In this document: positions 7,342 through 15,259 of the stretch, in pieces
Numbering within the stretch: the stretch's first letter is position 1
Layout: the number at the start of each line of letters is the position of its first letter
Source: an uncultured Collinsella sp.
GTDB taxonomy: Bacteria; Actinomycetota; Coriobacteriia; Coriobacteriales; Coriobacteriaceae
DNA length: 22,617 nucleotides
Reading direction: 5' to 3'
Assembly (NCBI GenBank): GCA_900545615.1
Contig: UQZM01000035.1
Location: 1 to 22,617 of the forward strand
Program-made: the position numbers and the translations under genes
The notes under the pieces: model-generated
Databases searched by the model: none
What the model was told of the DNA's origin: nothing
What the model saw: the letters and a program-made list of their open reading frames with translations, nothing else

Positions 7342-8133
7342 ATGACCGAACGTTCCCGGAGCGGCAAGACCGCTTGGGACAAGGAGAAAACTCGCGAGCT
7401 GTTTCGTCGTTACAAGGAGACCGGTGATCCGGACGCCCGTGAGCAGCTCGTCATGTCCCATATGAACCTGGTAAGGTTTCTTGCCAACAAATTTAAGAAT
7501 CGCGGCGAGCCGCTCGACGATCTCATGCAGGTCGGCTATCTGGGCTTGCTCAAGGCTATCGACCGTTTTGATCCCGAGCGCGGACTCGAGTTCACGACGT
7601 TTGCGACACCCACTATCCTGGGCGAGATCAAACGCCATTTTCGCGACAAGGGCTGGAGTGTGCGCGTACCGCGTCGTCTGCAGGAGCTCTCGGCCAAGGT
7701 CAACCAGGCTACTGACAAACTTACCAACGAGCTGCAGCGTTCGCCCAAGGTTGAGGAGATCGCTGAGTATCTAGATGTGACTGTCGATGAGGTCCTCGAG
7801 GCTATGGAATCGTCTTCGGCCTATACCTCGGTGCCCATCGAGGCTCCTGGTGCGTCCGATTCCGACGATGCGCCCTCGATTCTCGACCGTTACGCCGACG
7901 ATGACAACGAGCTCGACTTTACCGATGACCGCCTGGTGATCGAGGAAGCCATCCGCGATTTCTCGCCGCGTGAGCGCGAGGTGATCGAGCTGCGCTTTGT
8001 GAAGGGCATGACCCAGATCGAGATTGCCAAGAAGCTGGGCATCTCGCAGGTGCAGGTCTCGCGTCTGCTGCGCCGCACGCTTAAGAAGATTCAGGACAAG
8101 ATCGACCCCGACGGAGTGATGATTCGTTCATGA
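7342..8133 (+). CDS. SigB/SigF/SigG-family RNA polymerase sigma factor
   Basis: Alternative sigma-70 factor of the general-stress/sporulation group. The 263-residue protein contains region 2 (about 33-108: LVMSHMNLVRFLANKF, DDLMQVGYLGLLKAIDRFDP, FTTFATPTILGEIKRHFRD), region 3 (about 112-153), and region 4 (about 205-255) with FSPREREVIELRF and the helix-turn-helix MTQIEIAKKLGISQVQVSRLLRR. It has no region 1.1. The ATG follows the stop of the RsbW-like gene after one base, the classic rsbW-sigB layout. Together they suggest a partner-switching stress regulon, although the anti-sigma protein looks kinase-dead. An acidic Asp/Glu-rich linker (about 170-198) joins regions 3 and 4. Since Coriobacteriia are not known to sporulate, a stress role is more likely than a forespore one. 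Confidence 0.93.
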   Translation: MTERSRSGKTAWDKEKTRELFRRYKETGDPDAREQLVMSHMNLVRFLANKFKNRGEPLDDLMQVGYLGLLKAIDRFDPERGLEFTTFATPTILGEIKRHFRDKGWSVRVPRRLQELSAKVNQATDKLTNELQRSPKVEEIAEYLDVTVDEVLEAMESSSAYTSVPIEAPGASDSDDAPSILDRYADDDNELDFTDDRLVIEEAIRDFSPREREVIELRFVKGMTQIEIAKKLGISQVQVSRLLRRTLKKIQDKIDPDGVMIRS

Positions 8134-9536
8134 GTGAGCACCCCCAACAAACCGATCGCGTGCTGCGCGACACCCGCGTTCTGACGCTGCGCATTTGGGC
8201 TGTTGTCGGCTGCATTGTTATTGCTGCTGTCATCTTTAACCTTATGGGCATCCTGGCACCGGTTATTGAGTTTCTTGCCGTTGGCTCCATCATTGCTTTT
8301 GTGATGTCCCCGATCACCAACTGGCTCGAGCACCATGGCGTGAATCGCGGCATCGGTTCGCTTATTGCGCTAATTGTTGTTGTTGCCGTGCTCGTCGGTG
8401 TCGTTTGCATCTTGTCGCCGATTCTCTTTGGTCAGATCATGGAAGTCCTGAGCCGCCTGCCCGAGCAGCTTCGTGTTGCGGGTGGCGATCTCAACGAGAT
8501 GATCTCGCATGCCAAGACGCTCAACAACACGCCGCTCAAGGAGTATTTGGACGATAATCTTTCGTCGCTGGTTGCCGTGGCATCGAAGTATGTGTCTCAG
8601 ATCGCTGCCGAGCTTGGCCGCGGTGTGTTCCCGCTCATCACCAATACGGCTTCGCAGTTGTTCGTGATCTTCCTTGGTCTGGTGCTTGCCTACTGGATGG
8701 CCTGCGACTACCCTCGCATGCATCACGAGATTTGCACCATCATCGGTCAGGAGAAGGAGACCTCGTACCGCTTTATGGTCGCCATCCTTTCTCGCTCTGT
8801 CGGCGGCTACATGCGCGGTATGGTCGTGACGTCCATCTGCGGTGGTTTCCTCGCCTTTATCGGTTTTATGATCATCGGTCATCCGTATGCGGCGCTCATG
8901 GCTATCTTTACCGGCATCATGCATTTGGTTCCGGTCGTCGGTCCTTGGGTGAGCGCAGCAATCGCCACGGTGCTCGGTTTCATGTTCAGCCCCATGTTGG
9001 CGTTATGGACGCTCATCGTGACGATGGTCGCGCAAAACGTCACCGACAACGTGATTTCTCCTAAGGTCATGCAGAGCTCGGTGCAGGTGCATCCCATCAT
9101 GAGCCTCACGGCGCTCGTTATTGGCTCGGCACTCATGGGCCCCATCGGCATGATTATTGCCATCCCGCTTTGTGCGGCCCTCAAGGGCATCTTCGTGTAC
9201 TACTTCGAGAATGAGACCGGCCGTCAGCTTGTGGCCTATGACGGCGCCGTGTTTAAGGGCACGCCGTACCGCGATGCCGATGGCAACCCGGTCGCCGCTT
9301 ACGACGCGCTCGGTGACGACACCTTCATCTATGAGTCCGAGCTCATCGGTAACGAGACTGCGCCCGAGGCCCAGGCGATGCCTAAGCCCGAGTTCGATAA
9401 TCCCTGGATCAAGCTCTCGGGTTTGCAACCCGATTCCACGGGCTTCTTCAAGAACCCCTTTGCCAAGGATGACGATTCCAACACGGACGACACCAAAACC
9501 GGCATCGACGGCTCCATGGACGATGATGACAACTAG
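8130..9536 (+). CDS. AI-2E/PerM-family membrane transporter
   Basis: Polytopic membrane protein of the AI-2E (PerM/YdiK/TqsA) family; members export autoinducer-2 or act as ion antiporters, and substrate cannot be predicted. The 468-residue protein has paired N-terminal membrane segments (about 23-48 and 50-65, then 70-95), an amphipathic cytosolic stretch, and a C-terminal membrane block (about 165-360) holding family motifs: HLVPVVGPWVSA near 269-280, then NVTDNVISPKVM and VQVHPIMSL. The ATG overlaps the sigma factor stop (ATGA), indicating coupling. The last ~95 residues are a soluble, Asp-rich tail beyond the usual 340-370 residue core. Being last in the sigma operon, it may belong to the same stress response; that is inference. 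A strong terminator follows. Confidence 0.9.
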   Translation: MSEHPQQTDRVLRDTRVLTLRIWAVVGCIVIAAVIFNLMGILAPVIEFLAVGSIIAFVMSPITNWLEHHGVNRGIGSLIALIVVVAVLVGVVCILSPILFGQIMEVLSRLPEQLRVAGGDLNEMISHAKTLNNTPLKEYLDDNLSSLVAVASKYVSQIAAELGRGVFPLITNTASQLFVIFLGLVLAYWMACDYPRMHHEICTIIGQEKETSYRFMVAILSRSVGGYMRGMVVTSICGGFLAFIGFMIIGHPYAALMAIFTGIMHLVPVVGPWVSAAIATVLGFMFSPMLALWTLIVTMVAQNVTDNVISPKVMQSSVQVHPIMSLTALVIGSALMGPIGMIIAIPLCAALKGIFVYYFENETGRQLVAYDGAVFKGTPYRDADGNPVAAYDALGDDTFIYESELIGNETAPEAQAMPKPEFDNPWIKLSGLQPDSTGFFKNPFAKDDDSNTDDTKTGIDGSMDDDDN

Positions 9537-9587
9537 CGGGGTAATTCGGATTAATATTCATACGCGCTAACATGCAATTTCGCTGAA

Positions 9588-9616
9588 GGGCCGGCATTGT
9601 GCCGGCCCTCTTTTTT
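9588..9616 (+). terminator. rho-independent terminator after the sigma factor operon
   Basis: A perfect nine-pair stem GGGCCGGCA/TGCCGGCCC (9588-9596 with 9600-9608) with a TTG loop is followed by TCTTTTTT (9609-9616). It lies 51 bases after the AI-2E family gene. The last Ts are shared with the -35 box of the alaS promoter. Confidence 0.95.
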
Positions 9617-9642
9617 GCACTTGCGCGGTGGGATGGTAATAT
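9615..9642 (+). promoter_or_regulatory. promoter for alaS
   Basis: TTGCAC (9615-9620) and TAATAT (9637-9642) are separated by 16 bases, a good housekeeping-type promoter. Transcription would start near 9649, leaving a leader of about 40 bases with an AGGAG at 9675, too short for a T-box, so alaS is not T-box controlled here. Confidence 0.75.
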
Positions 9643-9688
9643 CGTTACGTTTGAACTGTTTCGATGTGAAACCGAGGAGATTCCCTCT

Positions 9689-12346
9689 ATGAGTGCTGAC
9701 TACCCGTCAATGACTACGGCCGAGATCCGCTCCAAGTTCCTCAACTTCTTTGAGGAGCGCGGTCTTAAGCTCTATCCTTCTTCGTCCCTCGTCCCCGACG
9801 ATCCTTCGCTGTTGCTTGCCAACGCTGGCATGAACCAGTTTAAGGAGTACTACCAGGGCAAGAAGACCATGAAGGAGATCGGCGCTATCTCCTGCCAGAA
9901 GTGCGTCCGCACCAACGACATCGATTGCATCGGCGAGGATGGCCGTCACCTGTCCTTCTTCGAGATGCTCGGCGACTTCTCCTTTGGCGGCGTCTCCAAG
10001 CAGCAGGCCTGCGCCTGGGCCTTTGAGCTCATCACCAAGGAGTTCAAGCTGCCGCTCGACCGCCTGTACTTTACCGTCTTTACCGAGGACGACGAGACCC
10101 ACGACGTGTGGCGTTCTCTGGGCGTTGCTGAGGACCACATCTCCCGCCTGGGCGAGGACGACAACTTCTGGGCCGCTGGCCCCACCGGCCCCTGCGGTCC
10201 GTGCTCCGAGATTTACTTTGACATGGGCGAGGAGGTCGGCTGCGGCAGCCCCGACTGCAAGCCTGGCTGCGACTGCGACCGCTTCCTGGAGTTCTGGAAC
10301 CTCGTCTTTACCCAGTACGACCGCCAGGAGGACGGCTCCATGCCGGAGCTGCCGCACCGTAACCTCGATACGGGCATGGGCCTTGAGCGCATGGCCGCCA
10401 TCATGCAGCACAAGACCGCTAACTACGACGGCGATCTGATGCAGCACCTCATCAAGCTCGGTGAGGAGATCAGCGGCAAGACCTATGACGCCGACGATTA
10501 CTCCGGCGCCAGCCGCTCCCTGCGCATCATCGCCGACCACTCCCGTGCCGTCGACTTTATGATCTCGGACGGCATCCTGCCCGGTAACGAGGGCCGCGAG
10601 TACGTCCTGCGCCGCCTGCTCCGCCGCGCCGTGTTCCACGGCCGCCTGCTGGGCATCGAGGGCGCCTTCCTGACCAAGTTCATCGACGAGGTTAACGCTC
10701 AGATGGGCGAGGCCTATCCCGAGCTGCTCAAGAACGTCGCGCTCGTTAAGGGTATTGTCGCCTCCGAGGAGGAGCGCTTCTCCACGACGCTCGACAACGG
10801 CCGTGTTTACCTGGACGAGGCCCTGGCCGCGCTCGCCGACGGCGCCGTCCTTCCGGGCGACGTTGCCTTTAAGCTGCACGACACCTTTGGTTTCCCCATT
10901 GACCTGACTGTCGAGATCGCCGGCGCTGCTGGCCACGACGTCGACATGGACGGCTTCACCGCCTGCATGGAGGACCAGAAGGCCCGCGCTCGTGCCAACG
11001 TCAAGGGCGATGCCTGGGGCAGCTTCAACGACGTGTGGGTCGAGCTTTCCGACAAGGTCGCCGCGACCGAATTCGACGGCTATGACAACGATGCGATCGA
11101 GGGTGCCAAGGTTGTCGCCATCGTTCGCAACGGCGAGTCCGTCGAGTCCGCTGCCGCCGGCGAGAACGTCGAGGTCGTGCTCGACCGCACCCCGTTCTAC
11201 GCCGAGATGGGCGGCCAGCAGGGTGACGCCGGCGAGCTTTCCGCCGAGGGCGTTTCGCTGACCGTTTCCGATACCAAGAACCACAACGGCCTGTATGCTC
11301 ACGTCGCCCACGTTGCCGAGGGCACGCTGACCGTCGGTGCTACCGTGACCGCCGCGCTCGACGCCGAGCGCCGTGGTTTCCTGCGCCGCAACCACACCGC
11401 CACCCACCTGCTCGACGCCGCCCTTAAGCAGGTCCTGGGCGAGCATGTCTCCCAGGCCGGTTCGCTGGTGACGCCCGAGCACCTGCGCTTTGACTTCACG
11501 CACTTCGAGGCCCTGTCCTCCGAGCAGCTCAAGGCTGTCGAGGACCTGGTCAACCAGCAGATCTTCGCTTCCAAGCCGGTTGTGACCCGTGTCATGGGCA
11601 TCGACGAGGCTAAGGCTGCCGGCGCTGTCGCTCTGTTTGGAGAGAAGTACGGCGATGTTGTCCGCGTCGTCTCCGTGGGCGCCGAGGACCAGCCGTTCTC
11701 CCGCGAGCTCTGTGGTGGCACTCATGCCGCCAATACCGCCGAGATTGGCCTGTTCAAGATCATTTCCGAGTCCTCCACGGGCTCCAATGTCCGCCGTATC
11801 GAGGCCGTGACCTCTAAGGGTGCCCTCGACTACATGGCCGACCGCCTGGCGCTCGTTGACGCCGCCGCCGCTGCGCTCAAGTGCCGCGTCGACGAGGTTC
11901 CCGCCCGCGTGGAGAACCTGCAGGCCGAGCTGCGCGAGACGTCCAACAAGCTCAAGAAGGCGCTCACTGGTGGCTCCTCCGATGCGATCTCCAGCGCCAT
12001 CGAGGGTGCTGTCGAGCTGAATGGCTACAAGCTCGTTGTTGCTGAGCTTCAGGGTCTCGAGGCCGCTGACCTGCGCAACGTTTGGGATACCGTGCACCAG
12101 AAGGTCGCCGGCCCTGTCGCCTGCGTTGTTGCCAGCGTGACCGAGAAGGGCACCCCGGCCCTGCTCGCCGCCGGCTCCGATGACGCCGTGAAGGCCGGTT
12201 TCCACGCCGGCAACGTGATCAAGCAGATCGCGGGCCTGGTCGATGGTCGCGGTGGCGGCCGTCCCAACATGGCCCAGGCCGGTGGCAAGAACGCTGCCGG
12301 TATCGCCGATGCCCTTGCGGCCGCCAAGACCGCGCTCGGCGCCTAA
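9689..12346 (+). CDS. alaS: alanyl-tRNA synthetase
   Basis: Charges tRNA-Ala with alanine and edits mischarged serine and glycine. The 885-residue protein contains the class II catalytic domain from TTAEIRSKFLNFFEERG, motif 2 region with GPTGPCGPCSEIY, and motif 3 with DTGMGLERM. The editing domain carries the zinc ligands H569 and H573 in NHTATH and C675 and H679 in CGGTH. The C-Ala domain ends in GGGRPNMAQAGG. A cysteine cluster (GCGSPDCKPGCDCDR) lies in the catalytic domain, as in many clostridial and actinobacterial AlaRS. I chose ATG 9689, with GAGGAGA at 9674-9680; an open frame back to 9599 would run through the promoter. Codon use is very strongly biased to C/G-ending codons, as for a highly expressed gene. 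The gene lies 17 bases before ruvX. Confidence 0.98.
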   Translation: MSADYPSMTTAEIRSKFLNFFEERGLKLYPSSSLVPDDPSLLLANAGMNQFKEYYQGKKTMKEIGAISCQKCVRTNDIDCIGEDGRHLSFFEMLGDFSFGGVSKQQACAWAFELITKEFKLPLDRLYFTVFTEDDETHDVWRSLGVAEDHISRLGEDDNFWAAGPTGPCGPCSEIYFDMGEEVGCGSPDCKPGCDCDRFLEFWNLVFTQYDRQEDGSMPELPHRNLDTGMGLERMAAIMQHKTANYDGDLMQHLIKLGEEISGKTYDADDYSGASRSLRIIADHSRAVDFMISDGILPGNEGREYVLRRLLRRAVFHGRLLGIEGAFLTKFIDEVNAQMGEAYPELLKNVALVKGIVASEEERFSTTLDNGRVYLDEALAALADGAVLPGDVAFKLHDTFGFPIDLTVEIAGAAGHDVDMDGFTACMEDQKARARANVKGDAWGSFNDVWVELSDKVAATEFDGYDNDAIEGAKVVAIVRNGESVESAAAGENVEVVLDRTPFYAEMGGQQGDAGELSAEGVSLTVSDTKNHNGLYAHVAHVAEGTLTVGATVTAALDAERRGFLRRNHTATHLLDAALKQVLGEHVSQAGSLVTPEHLRFDFTHFEALSSEQLKAVEDLVNQQIFASKPVVTRVMGIDEAKAAGAVALFGEKYGDVVRVVSVGAEDQPFSRELCGGTHAANTAEIGLFKIISESSTGSNVRRIEAVTSKGALDYMADRLALVDAAAAALKCRVDEVPARVENLQAELRETSNKLKKALTGGSSDAISSAIEGAVELNGYKLVVAELQGLEAADLRNVWDTVHQKVAGPVACVVASVTEKGTPALLAAGSDDAVKAGFHAGNVIKQIAGLVDGRGGGRPNMAQAGGKNAAGIADALAAAKTALGA

Positions 12347-12363
12347 GAACCTAAGTAGTCGCT

Positions 12364-12792
12364 GTGGTCGCGCTTGCGCTGGACATAGGGGAGACCAGGA
12401 TTGGCATCGCCGTCTCGAGCCGTGATGGCAAGATGGCGATGCCTGTCAAGGTGCTTCCGGCTGCCGAGGTCACTGGCATGGCAAAGACGTTTCGCTACCT
12501 GGTGGAGGACTATGAGCCCGATATCCTGGTAAGCGGACGTCCCTTGACCATGGCCGGTGAGCCCGGCCCCCAGGCCGAGCGCGTCGCCGCCGTGGCCCAA
12601 AAGATTGCCGACGAGCTCGAACTTCCTCTGGAGTTTGAGGACGAGCGTCTGTCCTCGCAGGAGGCCAAGCGAATCCTGCGAGAGCAGGGACTCAACGAAA
12701 AGCAGATGAGGGGCAAGATTGACATGATCGCCGCCAGTCTGTTCTTGCAGACATGGCTCGATCGTAAAAACGAGGAGGTTTCGCATGCCTAG
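12364..12792 (+). CDS. ruvX: putative Holliday junction resolvase / pre-16S rRNA nuclease YqgF
   Basis: RNase H-fold nuclease; YqgF is essential in several bacteria and implicated in 16S rRNA 5' end maturation, while a Holliday junction activity was proposed from fold. The 142-residue protein has the opening ALDIGETRIGIAVS (D7 in the GxDxGxxRxG pattern), the LVSGRPLTMAGEPGPQAERV block near 57-76, and EDERLSSQEA near 95-104, then the conserved DMIAASLFLQTWL C-terminus. The start is GTG at 12364; no ATG is available and the ribosome site is weak, so coupling to alaS translation may help. alaS-ruvX-mltG is a conserved order in many Gram-positive bacteria. Its last codons overlap mltG by eight bases. 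Confidence 0.93.
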   Translation: MVALALDIGETRIGIAVSSRDGKMAMPVKVLPAAEVTGMAKTFRYLVEDYEPDILVSGRPLTMAGEPGPQAERVAAVAQKIADELELPLEFEDERLSSQEAKRILREQGLNEKQMRGKIDMIAASLFLQTWLDRKNEEVSHA

Positions 12793-14218
12793 CGCTTCCG
12801 ATCCGCGCCGGCAGAGTCGTCAGGGTCAGCCCTCGTCGCGCCCTACTCAGCCTGGTCAGCGCCCTGCGCAGCCGACGCAGCGCGCAGCTCAGCCTGCCGC
12901 GCGTCCGGTGCAGTCCTCCTCTCGTTCGGCCCAGCCTGCTCAGCGGACGGCTCAGCAGCCTTCTGCTCGTTCGGTTCAGCATTCGGCTTCTCACGCGGCT
13001 CAGCAGCCCACTGCTCGTACGGCCCAGCCTGCAGGCGGCACCCGCTTTAAGCAGCAGGCATCTACCCAGCGAGTGCAGGCCCCCCAGTCGCATTCGCATC
13101 ACGCTCTCGGTTCCCACGGCGTTGCTCCGGCTACGCGCTCGAGCTATAACACGCACGTCCGCCGTGGTACACAAAAGAAAAGCTCCCCGGTGCCTATGAT
13201 TATCGGTGGCGTCGTCGCCGTGCTTGCGCTTGTCGCGATCGTTTTCTTTGTCGTGCCAGCCGTCAAGGGCTTCTTTGGCGGTGAGGATGCGAAAGTCGCT
13301 GCTGGCCAGCAAGTTACTATCACGATTCCCGACGGTGCCTCGGGCGATACTATCGCCTCGATTCTCTCCGAGAACCATATCGTCGAAAATCCCAAGGATT
13401 ACTATGCGGCGGTGAAAAAGCTCAACGCCGATATGTCGCTTAAGCCTGGCACCTACTCGTTCAACACGCTCATGGACGCGACTAAGGTGGTTCAGCAGCT
13501 CATGGAAGGCCCCAACGCGGGCTCCAATGCGCTGACTATCCCTGAGGGCCTAACGGTCGATCAAGTCGCCGACCGTGTGGCCCAGGCCTACGACAGCATC
13601 TCTAAGGAAGACTTCCTCAACCAGGCCAAGGCCTCCAACTACGTGGACGACTATAGCTTCCTTAAGGGCGCCGCCAATGACTCGCTTGAGGGTTTCTTGT
13701 TCCCCAAGACTTATTCGTTGGGCGATTCGCCGACGGCCGATGACGTGATTCGCGCTATGCTCGATCAGTTTAAGACCGAGTATAAGTCGCTTGACTTTGC
13801 GAGCTGCGAAGCCAAGATCAAGGAGCGCTACGGTGTGGAGATGTCCGACTACGACATCGTCAATTTGGCCTCTATCGTTGAGCGCGAGGGCCTCAACGCC
13901 GATCAGCGTGCGCACGTGGCCTCGGTCTTCTACAACCGCCTTGCCGGCAAGCTCGATGGTTTGCGCTATCTCAACAGCGATGCGACCATGATGTATGTCA
14001 CCGGTGGCGAGGTTACCGCCGACGACCTGCAGAGCGATAGTCCGTATAACACCTATAAGCACGAGGGTCTGCCACCCACGCCCATCTGCTCTCCGTCGCT
14101 CGAGGCACTCAAGGCCACGCTTGAGCCGACCGACTCCGATGACCTGTATTTCTACATTACGCAGGACGAGGAGTACTTCTCGCAAACCTACGAAGAGCAT
14201 CAACAGTCTTGGAATTAG
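12785..14218 (+). CDS. mltG: endolytic murein transglycosylase MltG
   Basis: Inner-membrane lytic transglycosylase that cuts nascent glycan strands and limits their length. The 477-residue protein has a Gln/Pro/Ala/Ser/Arg-rich, low-complexity cytosolic region (1-134), one membrane segment (about 137-160), a LysM-like part (about 175-245), and the YceG catalytic domain (about 250-475). The catalytic Glu is in LASIVEREG (361-369; E366 by comparison with E. coli E218), followed by HVASVFYNRL (377-386), LQSDSPYNTY (415-424) and GLPPTPICSPS. The ATG at 12785 has GAGGAGG nearby (12773-12779). The N-terminal region is far longer than in E. coli MltG and holds a 16-residue-period repeat; related cytosolic extensions occur in Gram-positive MltG proteins. 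Confidence 0.95.
   Translation: MPSASDPRRQSRQGQPSSRPTQPGQRPAQPTQRAAQPAARPVQSSSRSAQPAQRTAQQPSARSVQHSASHAAQQPTARTAQPAGGTRFKQQASTQRVQAPQSHSHHALGSHGVAPATRSSYNTHVRRGTQKKSSPVPMIIGGVVAVLALVAIVFFVVPAVKGFFGGEDAKVAAGQQVTITIPDGASGDTIASILSENHIVENPKDYYAAVKKLNADMSLKPGTYSFNTLMDATKVVQQLMEGPNAGSNALTIPEGLTVDQVADRVAQAYDSISKEDFLNQAKASNYVDDYSFLKGAANDSLEGFLFPKTYSLGDSPTADDVIRAMLDQFKTEYKSLDFASCEAKIKERYGVEMSDYDIVNLASIVEREGLNADQRAHVASVFYNRLAGKLDGLRYLNSDATMMYVTGGEVTADDLQSDSPYNTYKHEGLPPTPICSPSLEALKATLEPTDSDDLYFYITQDEEYFSQTYEEHQQSWN
12948..13027 (+). repeat. direct repeat inside mltG, 48-base period
   Basis: Two 32-base copies (12948-12979 and 12996-13027) start CGGCTCAGCAGCC and differ at few positions. They encode AQQPSARSVQ (56-65) and AQQPTARTAQ (72-81) of MltG, so the period is 16 codons. 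Looser copies of the same Ala-Gln-Pro/Ser-Arg pattern flank them, suggesting growth by slippage or unequal exchange. Confidence 0.8.
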
Positions 14219-14219
14219 C

Positions 14220-14717
14220 ATGAGGATTTTTAGCCCCAAACGATACGTTTCCTCGGTCGATCGCATCGACCTCGATACCCTGTGGGCCGACGGCAAACGC
14301 GCCATTCTGCTCGATCGCGATAACACCCTGGTGCCGCGCGACACCGAGCAGGTTCCCGCCGCGGTTTCCGCTTGGCTTGACGCCGCCCGCGCCAAAGGCT
14401 TCAAGCTGTGCATGGTGTCCAACAACTGGCATCGCGACCAGGTCATGGCGTCTGCTCGCGAGCTGGGGCTCGAGGCCATCAGTCACGCGATGAAGCCGGC
14501 GCCGTTTGCCCTCAAGGCGGGTCTTAAGCGCCTCGGCGCCACGGCCGACGAGGCGGTGCTGATCGGTGATCAGCTCTACACGGACGTGTGGAGCGGTAAC
14601 TTCGCCGGCGTCGATACCATCCTGGTAAAGCCGCAGGCGACGCAGGACCTGTGGTATACGCAGATCTTCCGTATCTTTGAGCGCCGGGCCCTGCGCGACC
14701 TTCCCTGCGAGGAATAG
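14220..14717 (+). CDS. YqeG-family HAD-IIIA phosphatase
   Basis: Haloacid-dehalogenase-fold hydrolase of the YqeG family; eukaryotic relatives (Gep4/PTPMT-like) dephosphorylate phosphatidylglycerophosphate, but the bacterial substrate is not settled. The 165-residue protein has all HAD motifs: DRDNT (D32 nucleophile, D34 acid), VSNN (S67), K92 in AMKPAP, and GDQLYTDV (D117, D122). Length fits (about 160-175). The ATG at 14220 lies one base after the mltG stop codon, so translation is probably coupled; the local ribosome site is poor. In the canonical Firmicute family the first motif is DLDNTL; here the second position is Arg. A longer upstream frame covers mltG and was not used. Confidence 0.88.
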   Translation: MRIFSPKRYVSSVDRIDLDTLWADGKRAILLDRDNTLVPRDTEQVPAAVSAWLDAARAKGFKLCMVSNNWHRDQVMASARELGLEAISHAMKPAPFALKAGLKRLGATADEAVLIGDQLYTDVWSGNFAGVDTILVKPQATQDLWYTQIFRIFERRALRDLPCEE

Positions 14718-14725
14718 GTCTCGCT

Positions 14726-15259
14726 ATGTCCCAGCACACTAAACACGGCTGCGACCATATCTTCTTTATCGGCTTTTTGGGCGCGGGTAAATCAACGCTC
14801 GCGCGCAACGTCGGCACTATGTTCAAGCGGCGTTTTATCGATACCGACCGCCTGGTCGTGCGCCGCTGCGGCAAGTCGGTAACCGAGATTTTTGAGACCG
14901 AGGGCGAGGATCGTTTTCGTGAGCTCGAGACCTCGGCGCTCCGTTCGCTCCAAAGCGAGCGCAGCCTGTTGGTTTCGTGCGGGGGCGGTATCGTCGAGAC
15001 GCCGGTGAATATTGAGCTGATGCACGAAATGGGTACGTGCGTGTACCTCGAGGGCGACTTCGAGGATTCGATTCGCCAGATTCGTCGGTCCGACACGCGC
15101 CCCGATTTCCGCTCGCCCGAGCATGCCGCGCGTCTGTTTGAGCATCGCCGTCCGCTGTATCGCCAGGCCGCCGATATTACCCTTGATATTCGCAACAAGT
15201 CCTTCGAGGACGTTTCCTACCTTTGTGCCGAGATGCTTTTGGAGCGTGGGCTGCTATGA
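14726..15259 (+). CDS. aroK: shikimate kinase
   Basis: Phosphorylates shikimate at the 3-OH using ATP in the chorismate pathway. The 177-residue P-loop protein keeps all expected sites: Walker A GFLGAGKST (16-24), D39 and D41 in IDTDR, R65 in FRELE (shikimate carboxylate), GGG at 86-88, the lid Arg R125 in TRPDF, and R142 in HRRPLY. Length is usual. An AGGA at 14710 precedes the ATG. It lies eight bases after the HAD phosphatase gene and overlaps the following aroB-like gene (ATGA), so the pair is surely co-translated. The intact sites predict an active enzyme, in contrast to its aroB-like partner. Confidence 0.93.
   Translation: MSQHTKHGCDHIFFIGFLGAGKSTLARNVGTMFKRRFIDTDRLVVRRCGKSVTEIFETEGEDRFRELETSALRSLQSERSLLVSCGGGIVETPVNIELMHEMGTCVYLEGDFEDSIRQIRRSDTRPDFRSPEHAARLFEHRRPLYRQAADITLDIRNKSFEDVSYLCAEMLLERGLL

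Noticed and set aside
9599..9688. Upstream extension of alaS from 9599
   Set aside because: It would begin inside the terminator loop and read through the promoter; the ATG at 9689 has a good ribosome site and matches the usual AlaRS N-terminus.
9643..9688. T-box riboswitch before alaS
   Set aside because: The leader is only about 40 bases and no stem I, T-box sequence or antiterminator is visible.
9707..12205. 832-codon open frame on the - strand opposite alaS
   Set aside because: It is a mirror of the strong C/G-ending codon bias of alaS, whose motifs are unmistakable; the antisense product has no recognisable domain and no promoter or ribosome site.
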